Origin: Fluviispira vulneris
GTDB lineage: Bacteria > Bdellovibrionota_B > Oligoflexia > Silvanigrellales > Silvanigrellaceae
NCBI RefSeq assembly: GCF_014281055.1
Contig: NZ_JACRSE010000001.1
Location: 62,001-126,000 of the forward strand
Length of the DNA: 64,000 bases
Direction of reading: 5' to 3'
The notes beneath the pieces are model-generated. The model worked only from the letters and a program-made list of their open reading frames with translations, was not told the origin of the DNA and made no database searches. This document shows positions 44,072 through 54,055 of this stretch, piece after piece. A program made the position numbers and the translations under genes. Positions within the stretch are counted from its first letter, which is position 1; each line of letters starts with the position of its first letter.

Positions 44072-45121
44072 TTAAGAAAAAAACTTTTTAAGCTCAGTTG
44101 AGTAGGGTTCTAATTGAAAACCATTCTTCTTAATCCACTCACTATTGTAATATGTTTTTAAGTAGCGAGAGCTTGAGTCACAGAATAAGGTAACAATGGA
44201 ACCTCTTTCTCCTTTTTTCTTCATTTTTTTAGCAATTTCATAAACTCCATATAAATTCGTTCCCGTTGAAGGTCCCCGCGCATAAGCCATTTCATTGGCT
44301 AAAAAATGCATTGCAGCAATGGATGCTGAGTCGGGAACCTGAATCATGTGATCGACTATATTTTTTATAAATGATTTTTCAACCCGCGGTCTGCCTATCC
44401 CCTCGATACAAGAGCTTCTATTGATATGAGCATCCTCAGAAACTTTACCGTTAAAATAATCATAAAATATAGAATTTTCAGGATCGACTACGCAAACCTT
44501 TGTGTTATATCCTTGGTAGCGGATGTAGCGTCCGATTGTAGCACTCGTACCACCTGTACCAGCACCAATCACAATCCAAGTAGGAATAGGATACCGTTCT
44601 TGCTCCATCTGCTGAAAAATAGATTCAGCGATATTGTTATTGCCACGCCAATCCGTTGCTCGTTCTGCATAAGTAAACTGATCCATAAAGTGACAATTTT
44701 TATTTTTAGAAAGTTTTTCTGCTTCCTCAGGCACTTGAGTTGCATTGTCGACCAAATGGCATTTGCCACCATAAAATTCAATTTTTAAAATTTTTTCTTT
44801 TGAAGTATTCTTAGGCATAACTGCAATAAACTTGAGTCCTAGCATTCGGGCGAAATAGGCCTCTGAGACTGCTGTCGAACCTGATGATGCTTCTATAATT
44901 GTACTTTTTTCGTTTATCCAACCATTGCAAAGTGCATAAAGAAACAACGAACGAGCCAGTCTGTGTTTGAGGCTACCAGTCGGATGTGCGGCTTCATCTT
45001 TAAAACAAATGTCTATCCCTTCGAGGGAGGGAATATTTGCTTTAAAAAGATGTGTGTCAGCTGAGCGATTAAAATCTGCATTTATTTTTTTTATTGCAAT
45101 ATTTAGCCATTCTTGACTCAT
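44072..45121 (-). CDS. PLP-dependent cysteine synthase/desulfhydrase-family enzyme
   Basis: 349 residues from the ATG at 45121 (GGAG 6 nt upstream). The PLP lysine is Lys52 in TGSLKHRLA; the substrate loop is EASSGSTAVS and the phosphate cradle GAGTGGTSATIGRY. The GSLKHR form and the GPSTGTNLYGVY ending are those of Cds1-like cysteine desulfhydrases rather than CysK. It probably releases sulfide from cysteine or makes a related C-S exchange. Lies downstream of the regulator genes on the same strand, 22 nt away, and could share their transcript. Confidence 0.82.
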   Translation of the reverse strand: MSQEWLNIAIKKINADFNRSADTHLFKANIPSLEGIDICFKDEAAHPTGSLKHRLARSLFLYALCNGWINEKSTIIEASSGSTAVSEAYFARMLGLKFIAVMPKNTSKEKILKIEFYGGKCHLVDNATQVPEEAEKLSKNKNCHFMDQFTYAERATDWRGNNNIAESIFQQMEQERYPIPTWIVIGAGTGGTSATIGRYIRYQGYNTKVCVVDPENSIFYDYFNGKVSEDAHINRSSCIEGIGRPRVEKSFIKNIVDHMIQVPDSASIAAMHFLANEMAYARGPSTGTNLYGVYEIAKKMKKKGERGSIVTLFCDSSSRYLKTYYNSEWIKKNGFQLEPYSTELKKFFS

Positions 45122-45143
45122 TATAGACTCCAAGTTTTATTAA

Positions 45144-45674
45144 TTATTTTCGTGGTGGATATTTTTTTAATTTTCTTTGCAAACTTTGCCGATGCAACCC
45201 TAATTTTTTTGCAGCATTGGTGATATTGCCTTGGCATTCAGCTAAAACATATTCAATATATTCTCTTTCATGTCGTGCGAGACTTGGAGAGCTATCATTG
45301 ACTGGATTGTTGAGAATTTGTTCTGAAGTCTCTTCTTCAAATAATGCTTTTTCAAGTTGTGAGAAATTGATTGGTTTAGTGAGATAATTCACAGCACCTT
45401 TTTTCATTGCTTGGACAGCCGTTGCGAGACTTGGATAACCTGTGAGCATCACGATTCGACATGCAGGTGAGATATTATGTATTTTTTCGACACATTGAAT
45501 GCCATTGTCGTTTTTTAAACGGAGATCCACCACAGCGTATTGAATAGGAATATCAGGAATTTCACTCATATTTTCGATGGCTATAATTTCAAAACCTCTG
45601 TCTTCAAACTCAAGGGCAAGAGATGTGCGAAAGTCTTCATTGTCTTCTAATATTAAAATCTTTTTTTTATGCAT
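45144..45674 (-). CDS. RegA/PrrA-type response regulator
   Basis: 176 residues: a receiver domain with acidic pocket EDNED, phospho-acceptor Asp50 (VVDLRLKND) and Lys of YLTKPI, then a Fis-type helix-turn-helix ending in NAAKKLGLHRQSLQRKLKK, as in RegA/PrrA/ActR. It should control redox- or energy-related genes. It begins directly behind the kinase stop codon, so the pair is one operon. Confidence 0.88.
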   Translation of the reverse strand: MHKKKILILEDNEDFRTSLALEFEDRGFEIIAIENMSEIPDIPIQYAVVDLRLKNDNGIQCVEKIHNISPACRIVMLTGYPSLATAVQAMKKGAVNYLTKPINFSQLEKALFEEETSEQILNNPVNDSSPSLARHEREYIEYVLAECQGNITNAAKKLGLHRQSLQRKLKKYPPRK

Positions 45675-46982
45675 TTATATTTGGCCTCCCTCATAAATAG
45701 GAATGAGAAACCGTGCGCAGGCTCCTTGTTTGTTATTATTTTCCAATAAAAAATGTCCTCCCACTGCAGATGCAAAAGTAAATGCATTATAAAGGCCAAG
45801 ACCAACACCATCTGTTTTTGTTGTCACAAAAGGCTGGCCGGCATATTTTTGCACGACTTCTGGCCAACCAGAACCTTCATCTAATATGGAAAGAGAGATA
45901 TATTTATTTTCGATACTTAAAGTAACTAAAATTGGAATATATTCGTATGACTTTTTGGTGCTTATTGTAGCCTGCTCTGCATTGTCAAGAATATCTACAA
46001 ATGCTTTTGTAAAAGCCAATACAGGTATAAAACATTCTACTTTTTCTGCATCTTCATTTATATATACACTTGCTCTGCGGGTTTTAGTATTCCAACTTTG
46101 GCTGATATCTTTTATAATTTGTGCAATGTTTTTCTTTTCAAAATTTGTTTTTTCATTTGATAAACTGCTTTTGCTCATTTGGCGAATCGCATTTTCACAT
46201 TGTGACACGGCTTTGAGAATAGTTTTATAATCATCATTTTCATACAAATGATTTTTACGTGCCAATCTTTCTACTCTTAATTTAATTGTATTGAGAGGGG
46301 TGGCAAACTCATGAGAAAAGCCAGAAGAAAGTGCTCCAAGGGCTCTTAATTTATCGATGCGATTGTTTTCTGCTTGCAATTTTTCTGAAAATTTCTTTTG
46401 TAAACTCAGGGAACAGGTTAACCAATATGTTAAGATAAAAATAAGTAAACTAACAGTGATTTGCGAAGGAATTAGAATTTGACTTGAAGTTGGTCCTTTG
46501 CTGATAGCAGGTGGCATATCTGCAGGAGAATGTAAAAGTAAGACGCTTGAAATAACAATTAAACAAAAGATTAGGGCTGTTCTTCCTCTTAATAGTATTG
46601 CTCCTAAAGAAATATGCAAAAAGATAATAGGAAGAAATGGATTCCAAGCACCGCCTGTTAAAATTAATATAAAAGTAACAGCGCTAAGATCACAAAGCAG
46701 CTGAAAAAATATAATTCCGTTAGAGATACTTTTAAGTTTTCGAGTTAAATAATAAGCACATATATTAAGAAATGCTAAATTAACAATTGTAAAAAGATAT
46801 ACAGAAATATAGGCTCGGTTTATCCATCCATGGTTCAAAGCAAAATGCAGGCAAATCATTTGTGATAAAATTGCCAACCAGCGTAAGCGGATAAGCCATG
46901 TGAGTTTTGTTCTATTTTCATCTGGAAAGCCATGTCCCAAAATAAAACCAGAAATTTTTCTTTGCAAGAGTCTGTCTGACAT
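45675..46982 (-). CDS. RegB/PrrB-type sensor histidine kinase
   Basis: 435 residues. Six membrane segments fill residues 25-185. The loop TGGAWNPF is the ubiquinone-binding signature of RegB kinases. The phosphorylated His224 lies in SSGFSHEFATPLNTI, and the ATP site is seen in GSGWPEVVQKYAGQPF and GVGLGLYNA. It senses the redox state of the quinone pool and phosphorylates the RegA-like protein. Divergent from the YtkA-like gene. Confidence 0.87.
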   Translation of the reverse strand: MSDRLLQRKISGFILGHGFPDENRTKLTWLIRLRWLAILSQMICLHFALNHGWINRAYISVYLFTIVNLAFLNICAYYLTRKLKSISNGIIFFQLLCDLSAVTFILILTGGAWNPFLPIIFLHISLGAILLRGRTALIFCLIVISSVLLLHSPADMPPAISKGPTSSQILIPSQITVSLLIFILTYWLTCSLSLQKKFSEKLQAENNRIDKLRALGALSSGFSHEFATPLNTIKLRVERLARKNHLYENDDYKTILKAVSQCENAIRQMSKSSLSNEKTNFEKKNIAQIIKDISQSWNTKTRRASVYINEDAEKVECFIPVLAFTKAFVDILDNAEQATISTKKSYEYIPILVTLSIENKYISLSILDEGSGWPEVVQKYAGQPFVTTKTDGVGLGLYNAFTFASAVGGHFLLENNNKQGACARFLIPIYEGGQI

Positions 46983-47205
46983 TTGATATCCATATTTTTT
47001 AAATGCTCCTTAATGGAGCTCTTTCTGCATATTTAACTCATATAAAAAACAATACCAAGGGGTTTGCTCGTCTTTTTTAAAGAGATTTTTTAAATTTCTT
47101 TGAATCAATTCATGAAGCACTTTCTTTTTCTTTTAGATCTGCTAGCTCTATTGTTTGTCAGTTGACAGGACTGTATTCATTTTGATTTGTATGAGGAGTT
47201 ATTAA

Positions 47206-47736
47206 GTGGCAAAAATTACAAAAATATTATTAATAGTTGGATTGTTAGTCGGAGCTATTGCAGTCCTTCTGCTCAATCGGAAGAAAGACACTGAAGTGAA
47301 AAGTGAAAAATCCAACGAGCTTTTGATGACAACAAGTATTTATAATAAAGAAACTGGTAAATTGGATGAAGCACCGAGTCACACTCCTGAAAGCTATTTT
47401 GGTTCACTAACCTTTATTGGGAATGAACCAAATTCGAAAGATATGGCCCAGGCTATTTTATGTGTTGATCAAGTTGCTGATATTGAAAAAATAGATCTCT
47501 ATATGCCGGATATGGGACATGGAACTCAGCCTCCTGTTGTGAACAAACATGAAGACATGCCAGTTGCATATAAAGATAAAATTTCTGATAAATTAAAAGA
47601 GAAGGCTGCTGCAAATCCGTATTTTGGCTGTGTGCATATTTCTTCGATGCAATTATATATGCCAGGTTTATGGCAAGTGCGTGTATTTTATAAAAATGAC
47701 ACAGTTGGTTTATTTGATTTTAATATAAAAGACTAG
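47206..47736 (+). CDS. Membrane-anchored YtkA/FixH-like protein
   Basis: 176 residues starting at a GTG with GAGGAG 7 nt upstream. Residues 5-22 are a membrane anchor; the rest is exported. LYMPDMGHGTQPP followed by LYMPGLWQVRVFY is the pattern of YtkA/FixH-type domains, whose Met and His residues suggest copper handling for oxidases. Its position facing regB/regA fits a respiratory role. No oxidase genes are in the window. Confidence 0.65.
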   Translation: MAKITKILLIVGLLVGAIAVLLLNRKKDTEVKSEKSNELLMTTSIYNKETGKLDEAPSHTPESYFGSLTFIGNEPNSKDMAQAILCVDQVADIEKIDLYMPDMGHGTQPPVVNKHEDMPVAYKDKISDKLKEKAAANPYFGCVHISSMQLYMPGLWQVRVFYKNDTVGLFDFNIKD

Positions 47737-47854
47737 AATTCTTTCGAAAACATATTCGATTTCTAAAATACATTTCCTAATCTGATTAATGAACTTGCAA
47801 TTTTAAATATAAAGTATTTTAGAAATAATTTATCGGTTATTTTGGAGATTAAAA

Positions 47855-49777
47855 GTGAATATAAATATTTTTTATCATCGTCAGATTGTTAATGCAATAA
47901 TTATTTTGTTTTTTATACTTTTTGTTAGAACTGCTATGGCTCGTTGGCAGAAAACAGAGGAAGTTACACACATTATCGATTATTATAATCGTGAAATAAA
48001 TGTGGATGAAAAAGGACTCTTTACAGATAAAGTGAATGCTAAAATAACCTTAACTAAAGATTCTGCACCTGATAATTTTTTAACACATCCGATTAGTTAC
48101 GATCCAACAATTGAATCTTTCAAAGTTATAGAAGCATATACAATTTATGAAGGAAAAAAATATAAAGTTCCAAAAAAAGATATAGAAGATAAAAGTATAG
48201 CTAGTAATTCGCTGGGTTTTCGCAAAGAGAATCAGATTTTGATTAAATTTCATAATGTTAAAAAAGGTGCAGAGCTTTATTTAAGCACTTTTAAAAAGGT
48301 TAAAGAAACATTGGTGCCAAATTTATTTGCAAAAGAATTTTTATTTAATTTTTCTGGATATTTATTAAGTTCAAATATTAAAATAAATTCTAAAATTCCT
48401 CTTTATTCTTCTAGGAGTGATAAGAATGAAGCACTTGAATTTAAGGAATTAAAAAATAACTCAATACAAACAATTGAAATAAAATTAAAAAAACCCTATC
48501 TAAAAGTTATCGTCGATGAAGATTTTGCTTTTTTAAATATATCTGAAGTCCCTATGGTTGCCGTTTCAAGCTTAAATTCTTGGCAAAAAATATCTGATTA
48601 TAAGATAAAAAAATATGAAGAGATTCTTTCGCAAAAAATTCCAGATATGTTTGCAAATTTAGTTGATGAAGCTGCTAAACAGGAAAATATAAATGACAAA
48701 ATAAATGTTGTGACATCTGGGGTAGCAGAGAAAATTAAATATTTTGGCGATTGGCGCTCTTTAGAAAGTGGTTTCGATCCCCGAGACTTAGCAGAAATTG
48801 CTAAGACTGGATTAGGTGATTGCAAAGATTATTCAATAATGACGACTGCTCTTTTGAGAAAATTAGGAATTACAGCACATGTTGCTTATGTTTATAGCTC
48901 AATATATTATGAAGAATATCCTGTGAATTTACCTAATCTTAATTCATTTAATCATATGATTGTCCAAGTTGAGAATGACGGAAAAATAAAGTGGATCGAT
49001 CCAACCCAAGGGTTAAGTTATGCTCAAGGAATTTTTCCAAATATTGCTGGGAGAAATGCTCTTGTTGTGAAAGCAAATTCAGCTGGACTTGAATATATCC
49101 CGGCTTTGACTGCTGAAGATTTTGATGTTGTCAAAAAAGAAATTCATGATTTTTCTGAAAAAGGAATGATTTATAGAAAAGGGTCTATCGAACTTAAAAA
49201 CTTTGCTTCTGAGCAATTTACAGCACTTGAGTTACAACATTCTAAAGAAACAATCGATAACTATTTAGCCAATTTATTTTCTTCTAAGAATAGCACTATA
49301 ATAAGTTATAATTTTGCAGAATATGATTTTAAATCAAGGATTTTGAGCGATAAAGTTATAAATTATAATATCAAAATGAAGTCAAACGAATTAAAAACAG
49401 ATTTGGGTAATGCATATATGCTAAATGCATTGGATAATTATGTAAATAATTATTTATTTAAAACAGATGATAGAAAATCCGATTTATACATTAAATATCT
49501 AAATAAATTTAAAGATATAAAATTGTTAAAAAATGTTTATCGCTCAAAAACAGATTTTAAAGGTTGTGAAGTTAATTCTAAATGGGCTGATTTTTCTAGA
49601 AAAATAGTTGATACAAAAGAGGGAGTTGAAATTATTGATTTTGTTGAAACGAAACAGATGCACATATTAAATCAAGATCTTTTGAGTAAAGAGTTTAATG
49701 ATTTTCAAGAAGAACTTGACTCTTGTATCAATAGATTTGCTATTATAAACTCGAGCAAAGCTTTTCAAAGATCATAA
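47855..49777 (+). CDS. DUF3857/transglutaminase-like exported protein
   Basis: 640 residues from a GTG with GGAG upstream. Residues 1-28 are a signal peptide or anchor. A DUF3857 domain covers about 40-250, and a transglutaminase-like core follows with the triad Cys323 (GLGDCKDYS), His367 (FNHMIVQV) and Asp382 (WIDPTQG). The last ~200 residues are beta-rich. Proteins of this build are common in Bacteroidota and predatory bacteria and probably act on peptides in the periplasm. Monocistronic. Confidence 0.85.
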   Translation: MNINIFYHRQIVNAIIILFFILFVRTAMARWQKTEEVTHIIDYYNREINVDEKGLFTDKVNAKITLTKDSAPDNFLTHPISYDPTIESFKVIEAYTIYEGKKYKVPKKDIEDKSIASNSLGFRKENQILIKFHNVKKGAELYLSTFKKVKETLVPNLFAKEFLFNFSGYLLSSNIKINSKIPLYSSRSDKNEALEFKELKNNSIQTIEIKLKKPYLKVIVDEDFAFLNISEVPMVAVSSLNSWQKISDYKIKKYEEILSQKIPDMFANLVDEAAKQENINDKINVVTSGVAEKIKYFGDWRSLESGFDPRDLAEIAKTGLGDCKDYSIMTTALLRKLGITAHVAYVYSSIYYEEYPVNLPNLNSFNHMIVQVENDGKIKWIDPTQGLSYAQGIFPNIAGRNALVVKANSAGLEYIPALTAEDFDVVKKEIHDFSEKGMIYRKGSIELKNFASEQFTALELQHSKETIDNYLANLFSSKNSTIISYNFAEYDFKSRILSDKVINYNIKMKSNELKTDLGNAYMLNALDNYVNNYLFKTDDRKSDLYIKYLNKFKDIKLLKNVYRSKTDFKGCEVNSKWADFSRKIVDTKEGVEIIDFVETKQMHILNQDLLSKEFNDFQEELDSCINRFAIINSSKAFQRS

Positions 49778-49793
49778 TAGATTTATGTTTTAT

Positions 49794-50471
49794 TTAGTGT
49801 GAAAGTTTTGCAAGAGCTACATAAACAACAATCGAAACTGTATTTGCTAGGTTTAAACTTCGTACGCCCCGATTGAACATAGGAATGGTTAATTTATGAC
49901 CATTCTTTTTTTCAATTGCTTGCTCCATAATTTCTTTTGGAATGCCAAATGTCTCTGCTCCAAAAACGAGAAGATCTCCCGGCTGAAAGGCAAAATCGAT
50001 CGGTGTTTCTGTGCCTCCAGTTTCGATAAATATCAAGCGGCGCTTCGATCGGGTTTTTAAGAAGTCTGTAAAACTTTTGTGGACATACACATTAACATGT
50101 TCCCAATAATCCAGTCCCGCTCGTCGGAGTGCTTTTTCTGTAATGTGAAAACCCATGGGTTCTATTAAATGCAGAGTGCATGAGAACGCAGCACACAAAC
50201 GAGCTATCGTTCCTGTGTTTTGGGGAATTTGTGGGCAATAGAGCACGACTTCAGGATGATATTTTATAAGTTCATCACGACAGAGTGGTTCTAAATATCC
50301 ACTTTTCTCGTAGGAAAGTTCAGGGCATTTTAAGGGGACAATATTGTCACTTTCAGAAAGACTTTCACCTAATTTATAAACAAGTTTTCCAGTGTATTCT
50401 TCTTTTTCATCTTGAAATTTTTGTAATTTAGCATTGCGCTTCATCTGGGATTTGGAAATGTTATGGGGCAT
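49794..50471 (-). CDS. trmL: tRNA (cytidine/uridine-34 2'-O)-methyltransferase TrmL
   Basis: SPOUT methyltransferase acting on the wobble base of tRNA-Leu. The knot motifs IPQNTGTIARLCAA, IEPMGF, RRAGLDYWEH, FGAETFGIP and RGVRSLNLANTVSIVVY are all present. The protein is 225 residues, about 70 longer than E. coli TrmL, because of a charged N-terminal extension. GAGGA stands before the ATG inside the ysxC end, giving an 11-nt overlap and likely coupling. Confidence 0.9.
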   Translation of the reverse strand: MPHNISKSQMKRNAKLQKFQDEKEEYTGKLVYKLGESLSESDNIVPLKCPELSYEKSGYLEPLCRDELIKYHPEVVLYCPQIPQNTGTIARLCAAFSCTLHLIEPMGFHITEKALRRAGLDYWEHVNVYVHKSFTDFLKTRSKRRLIFIETGGTETPIDFAFQPGDLLVFGAETFGIPKEIMEQAIEKKNGHKLTIPMFNRGVRSLNLANTVSIVVYVALAKLSH

Positions 50472-51138
50472 TTTCTAAATCCTCAGTTTCTTTGTCGAGA
50501 GAGTCGAGCAATCCCGCCAAGGAACGTAGGATATCCTGTAAGCCAATTTTTTTGTCTGAACTCACCGTTAAGACCTGGCTAGGAGAAAGCGCTAGTTTTT
50601 TGGCGTGTTGAATGCGAACTGCATTCCATTTGCTCTTATGCAGCTTATCGCATTTTGTTTGAAGTGCGATTACCTTTAATCCAAGTTGTTGGAACCAGCG
50701 AGATAAGGCTTCATCTTCAGGCTGTATATCCCTTCTGATATCAACAAGCATAAGAACGGCAAAAAGCCCTTCGCGTTTTTCAAAATACTCTTGCATGGCA
50801 TTTTGCCAATGGGCTCGAGTGGATAAGGAGGATTCCGCATAACCATAACCAGGCAGGTCGACAAGCAAAAACTCACCTTTTTCCGCTGAAAAGAGGTTAA
50901 TGGTCTGCGTTCTTCCAGGCGTGTTGCTGACCCTGGCAAGCTGTTTTTGTCCTGCTAAGTAGTTGAGTAATGAGCTTTTACCGACATTACTACGTCCGAC
51001 AAAGGCAAATTCAGGCACTGTCGAAGGTGGAAGATCGGAATTAATCATCCCTGAACTCACAAACTCCACATGGAGAGGTGTTTTCTTTTCAGAGAGAGAT
51101 TGGATAAAATTCTGTGTTGGCAATTTGATCTCGCGCAT
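50461..51138 (-). CDS. ysxC: Ribosome biogenesis GTPase YsxC/EngB
   Basis: GTPase needed for assembling the large ribosomal subunit. The G1 motif is GRSNVGKSS, with NTPGRTQTIN, DLPGYGYA and LQTKCDKL following. 225 residues from the ATG at 51138; a longer frame starts at a TTG (51159) without a ribosome site. The C-terminus is Asp/Glu-rich. First gene of a pair with trmL, divergent from lpdA. Confidence 0.92.
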   Translation of the reverse strand: MREIKLPTQNFIQSLSEKKTPLHVEFVSSGMINSDLPPSTVPEFAFVGRSNVGKSSLLNYLAGQKQLARVSNTPGRTQTINLFSAEKGEFLLVDLPGYGYAESSLSTRAHWQNAMQEYFEKREGLFAVLMLVDIRRDIQPEDEALSRWFQQLGLKVIALQTKCDKLHKSKWNAVRIQHAKKLALSPSQVLTVSSDKKIGLQDILRSLAGLLDSLDKETEDLENAP

Positions 51139-51259
51139 GGGGAGTTTTCCCTTTCCCAAGGTTGCGTTTTACGAAGGGCAAGACTACATACAAACAGCGG
51201 GTGATTCCAAGTGCCTTTTAGGATATTTTTTAGGTTATTGTCACTGGGGAGAAATTTTA

Positions 51260-52663
51260 ATGTCTACAAATTATGATCTCATTGTTATCGGAAGTGGCCC
51301 AGCTGGGTATGAAGGCGCTATTTATGCCAGCCAGCTTGGGATGAAAGTTGCTCTTATAGAAAAAGAGCAATGGCTTGGAGGGACGTGTTTAAATGTTGGA
51401 TGTATTCCAGCAAAATCCATGCTACAATCAGCACTTATGTATGAAAAGGCTAAAAAATTTGCGAGTTATGGTGTTAAAATCGCTGGAGCAGACAATCCAG
51501 AACTTGATTTCCCCCAAGTGAATAAACGCCGTGATGAAATTGTGAAAACCATGACAAACGGTGTTGGTTTTCTTATGAAAAAAAATAAAGTCGACGTTAT
51601 TCGTGGTTTTGGCTCAATCGTTGCTAAAGGGCAAGTGGAAGTCAATGCAGAAGGTAAAAAGACAAATTACACCTGCAAAAATATTTTAATTGCCACTGGA
51701 AGTCGTGCGAGACATCTTCCTCACATTAAAGTGGACGGAAAGAATATAGTTACATCAGAAGAAATATGGGCTTTTGATAAAGTGCCTGAAACTATGGCCG
51801 TACTTGGCGGTGGTGTTATTGGGTGTGAATTCGCATCAGCTTATGGCCGTTACGGAACTAAAGTAACAATTCTTGAAATGGCGGAGCAAATTTGTCCAAC
51901 TGAAGATCATGAAACTGCAGCTGAACTTACAAAAGCACTCAAAAAACAAAATTGTGAAGTACTCACCAGTACAAAAACTAAATCCATTGTTGCAAAAGGC
52001 AATAAAGTCGAAGTGCAAATTGAAGGTGAAAATTCCGTTCGTATTTTTGATAAAGTATTGTTAAGTGTTGGACGTTCACCTAACGTAGAAAATATTGGAC
52101 TTGAAAAAGTTGGTATCAAACTCGATGAACGTGGATTTATTCCTGTAGATCTTAAGACCTACCAAACAAATGTAGCAGGAATTTATGCAGTTGGTGATGT
52201 TCTATCTACACCTCAACTTGCGCACACAGGTTCTGCAGAAGCTCTTTATGCGGTCGATATTATTGCTGGCAAGAAACGCCATCCAATTAATTACTTAACA
52301 AACCCAGCAGCTATTTATACTTATCCTGAAATTGCAAGCATTGGTCATACAGAAAATCAATTAAAGAAATCGGGCCGTGCTTATAAAGCAGCTAAGTTTC
52401 CATTTTCTGCTGTTGCGAAAGCGCGTATTGATGACATTGCAGAAGGATTTGTTAAAATCTTAGTCGATCCAAAATACGGCGAAGTTCTTGGTGTTCACAT
52501 TGTCAATACAAAAGCAAGTGAAATGATTTCTGAATTTGCGTTAGGTAACAACCTTGAAATGACAATCGAAGAATTGGCTCACACAATTCATCCACATCCA
52601 ACCGTGTCAGAAATTATAAAAGAGGCTGCACATGCAGCAATGGGACATCCAATTAACATGTGA
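51260..52663 (+). CDS. lpdA: Dihydrolipoyl dehydrogenase (E3)
   Basis: FAD enzyme that reoxidises the lipoamide of 2-oxoacid dehydrogenase complexes. 467 residues from the ATG at 51260 (GGGGAG upstream). FAD loop GSGPAGYEGA, redox disulfide GGTCLNVGCIPAKS, NAD loop GGGVIGCEFA and the C-terminal acid-base His in HPHPTVSEI are complete. A longer open frame back to 50963 overlaps ysxC and is not coding. 50 nt before the E2 gene. Confidence 0.95.
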   Translation: MSTNYDLIVIGSGPAGYEGAIYASQLGMKVALIEKEQWLGGTCLNVGCIPAKSMLQSALMYEKAKKFASYGVKIAGADNPELDFPQVNKRRDEIVKTMTNGVGFLMKKNKVDVIRGFGSIVAKGQVEVNAEGKKTNYTCKNILIATGSRARHLPHIKVDGKNIVTSEEIWAFDKVPETMAVLGGGVIGCEFASAYGRYGTKVTILEMAEQICPTEDHETAAELTKALKKQNCEVLTSTKTKSIVAKGNKVEVQIEGENSVRIFDKVLLSVGRSPNVENIGLEKVGIKLDERGFIPVDLKTYQTNVAGIYAVGDVLSTPQLAHTGSAEALYAVDIIAGKKRHPINYLTNPAAIYTYPEIASIGHTENQLKKSGRAYKAAKFPFSAVAKARIDDIAEGFVKILVDPKYGEVLGVHIVNTKASEMISEFALGNNLEMTIEELAHTIHPHPTVSEIIKEAAHAAMGHPINM

Positions 52664-52713
52664 TATGTTTGCTTTTGTAATTGAGAACTGATGAAGACAA
52701 AGGATTATTAAAA

Positions 52714-54006
52714 ATGGCAACTCAGAATGTTCTTATGCCACAAATGGGCGAGTCAATTCAAGAAGGAACACTGACTCGATGGCATAAAAAAGTTGGCGAT
52801 AAAGTTCAACGCGAAGAAATATTATTTGAAATCTCAACTGATAAAGTCGACACAGAAATCCCTTCGCCTGCAAGTGGAGTTCTGGTACAAATATTAGCTA
52901 AAGAAAACGATATTGTTAGTGTAAATTCCGTTGTGGCCGTTATCGATGATGCTGCACAGCCAGGTACAAGTGCCCAAGCACCAGCAGAAGCTCCAGCTCC
53001 TGCCGCAGCTAAAGCATCGGTTCCTGCTGCTTCCGCACCATCTGCGCAACCTGCACACGACAATGCTAAAGTCTTAGCAAGCCCATTGGCACGTAAAGTT
53101 GCTGAAGAGCATTCTGTCGATTTGTCTAAACTTCAAGGATCCGGTGAAGGCAATAAAATTGTTAAAAATGATGTTCTTGCTGCCCTTGAAAGTGGTAAAT
53201 CTGTTTCACCTCTTGTTGCTGCTGCTGCCGCTGCTGCAACAGCTCCTGTTGCTAAGGCAAGCGCTGATCACGTTAAATCAACGGGAGGATCCTCCGAAGG
53301 TGTGATTGACGGAGTAAGAGTCAGCCGTGTGCCAATGACAGGAATGCGCAAAAAAATTGCAGATCACATGGTCATGAGCAAAAGAACAAGTCCACATGTG
53401 ACTTCTGTCATTGAAATTGATTTGCAAAAAATTGTTGATGTGCGTGCAAAATTTAAAGATAAATTCGAAGCAATTAACGGATTTAAATTAACATTTATGC
53501 CTTTCTTCTTACAAGCTGTGGTCGAAGGAATTAAGGCTGTGCCTGTTGTCAATGCCAGTGTCGATGGAGATGCTATTCTTTATAAGAAAGATATAAATTT
53601 AGGCTGCGCCGTTGCATTAGATTGGGGTCTTATTGTTCCGGTCATTAAAAACTCTTCTGAAAGAAGTTTTGTTGGTCTCGGCCGCGAATTGAATAATTTA
53701 GCTGAAAAAGCACGCAATAAAAAACTGGCTCCAGATGATGTGCGTGGTGGTACTTTCTCAATCAGTAATTACGGTGGATTTGGCACAGTGATAGGTCAAC
53801 CTATTATCAATCAACCACAAGTGGCAATTTTTGGTATTGGTGCAATGCAAAAGAAACCAGTCGTTATCAACGATGCGATTGCTATCCGCACTATGTGCTA
53901 TTGTGTTCTGTCCTTTGATCATCGTGTCATCGATGGTTCAGACAGCGGTAAGTTTTTAAGCACAGTTAAAAATGTTCTTGAGAACTGGAATATTCCAGTC
54001 ATTTAA
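52714..54006 (+). CDS. 2-oxoacid dehydrogenase E2 (dihydrolipoyl acyltransferase)
   Basis: 430 residues from the ATG at 52714 (AAAGGA upstream). A lipoyl domain (lipoylated Lys44 in STDKVDTE), an Ala/Pro linker, an E1/E3-binding domain (SPLARKVAEEHSVDL) and the acyltransferase core ending in FDHRVIDGSDSG with catalytic His. The MGESIQEG start is of the succinyl or branched-chain type. Adjacent E3 but no E1 genes in the window, so its 2-oxo acid is unsettled; leucine dehydrogenase upstream in the genome window would fit a branched-chain acid. Confidence 0.92.
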   Translation: MATQNVLMPQMGESIQEGTLTRWHKKVGDKVQREEILFEISTDKVDTEIPSPASGVLVQILAKENDIVSVNSVVAVIDDAAQPGTSAQAPAEAPAPAAAKASVPAASAPSAQPAHDNAKVLASPLARKVAEEHSVDLSKLQGSGEGNKIVKNDVLAALESGKSVSPLVAAAAAAATAPVAKASADHVKSTGGSSEGVIDGVRVSRVPMTGMRKKIADHMVMSKRTSPHVTSVIEIDLQKIVDVRAKFKDKFEAINGFKLTFMPFFLQAVVEGIKAVPVVNASVDGDAILYKKDINLGCAVALDWGLIVPVIKNSSERSFVGLGRELNNLAEKARNKKLAPDDVRGGTFSISNYGGFGTVIGQPIINQPQVAIFGIGAMQKKPVVINDAIAIRTMCYCVLSFDHRVIDGSDSGKFLSTVKNVLENWNIPVI

Positions 54007-54055
54007 TATTTCCGGAATTTTTTCTAAAAAAAGCGCACTGTCTGTAACTTTAATG

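Noticed and set aside
44426-44788. 120-residue plus-strand frame
   Set aside because: Antisense shadow of the PLP enzyme, whose active-site motifs are on the minus strand.
50963-51259. N-terminal extension of dihydrolipoyl dehydrogenase
   Set aside because: Overlaps ysxC on the other strand, lacks family similarity, and the true start has a ribosome site and the FAD loop.
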